From positions 1 to 47,179 of the forward strand of contig JAPLTN010000055.1 in NCBI GenBank assembly GCA_026398135.1: a DNA stretch of 47,179 bases, read 5' to 3'. The position numbers and the translations under genes are program-made. Under the pieces are notes generated by a model. It saw nothing but the letters and a program-made list of their open reading frames with translations, searched no databases and had not been told where the DNA came from. Position 1 is the stretch's first letter, and every line of letters begins with the position of its first letter. Shown here piece by piece: positions 47,179-47,179 of the stretch. The DNA comes from Verrucomicrobiota bacterium (GTDB lineage Bacteria; Verrucomicrobiota; Verrucomicrobiia; Opitutales; Opitutaceae).

Positions 47179-47179
47179 G

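Overview
The window is G+C-rich bacterial chromosome. It most likely comes from a Verrucomicrobiota (Opitutales-like) genome. The pointers are a PEP-CTERM exported protein, a giant repeat-rich autotransporter, a bacterial SET-domain protein, an Nth with non-canonical cluster cysteine spacing, and dispersed intergenic palindromes. This is inference; no rRNA, tRNA or ribosomal protein is present to confirm it. I saw no CRISPR array and no prophage structural genes.

Layout. 1-2240: an IS1634-type transposase abutting the wreck of a LacI-family regulator. 2248-4182: a response regulator with a degenerate AAA+ domain and an unknown partner. 4492-8299: metallophosphatase plus DTW-domain tRNA modification enzyme, SET-domain protein, double cupin, and a PIN toxin with a candidate antitoxin. 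8362-15069: HDOD protein, SIS protein, a tiny Cys-rich exported peptide, a HExxH membrane protein, a Na+/H+ antiporter and a PEP-CTERM protein. 15329-17583: RecQ and a small exported protein. 17603-23075: a cobalamin uptake operon (btuB-btuF-btuC-btuD-cobO) behind a cobalamin riboswitch on the minus strand. 23285-27178: cobalamin-dependent metH, transcribed away from it. Uptake, adenosylation and use of B12 are therefore adjacent.

27179-30604 is an accessory island directly behind metH. It holds a two-gene toxin-antitoxin-like pair (putative ART-fold toxin), a truncated PIN gene, a SEFIR/TIR-type defence gene broken by frameshifts but with an intact terminator, and a GNAT toxin convergent with its DUF1778 antitoxin. 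Three partial, direct-orientation copies of the metH 3' end are interspersed. This looks like repeated integration at the metH 3' end and is the most interesting part of the window.

30844-41110 returns to core-like genes: Y-family polymerase, CheX-like phosphatase, HAD hydrolase, endonuclease III, two ExoD paralogues, queE/queC, RNase D, an EamA transporter, and a TetR regulator divergent from a DUF1348 protein. 41306-47179 carries an unknown protein and the 3' part of a >5 kb autotransporter gene whose passenger contains a large internal duplication.

A second system-like signal is a 21-bp near-perfect palindrome (AAGTAACCTATTRGGTTACTT, with conserved flanks). It occurs five times, always between genes, always in the same orientation, and always about 120-200 bp before the start of a rightward gene.
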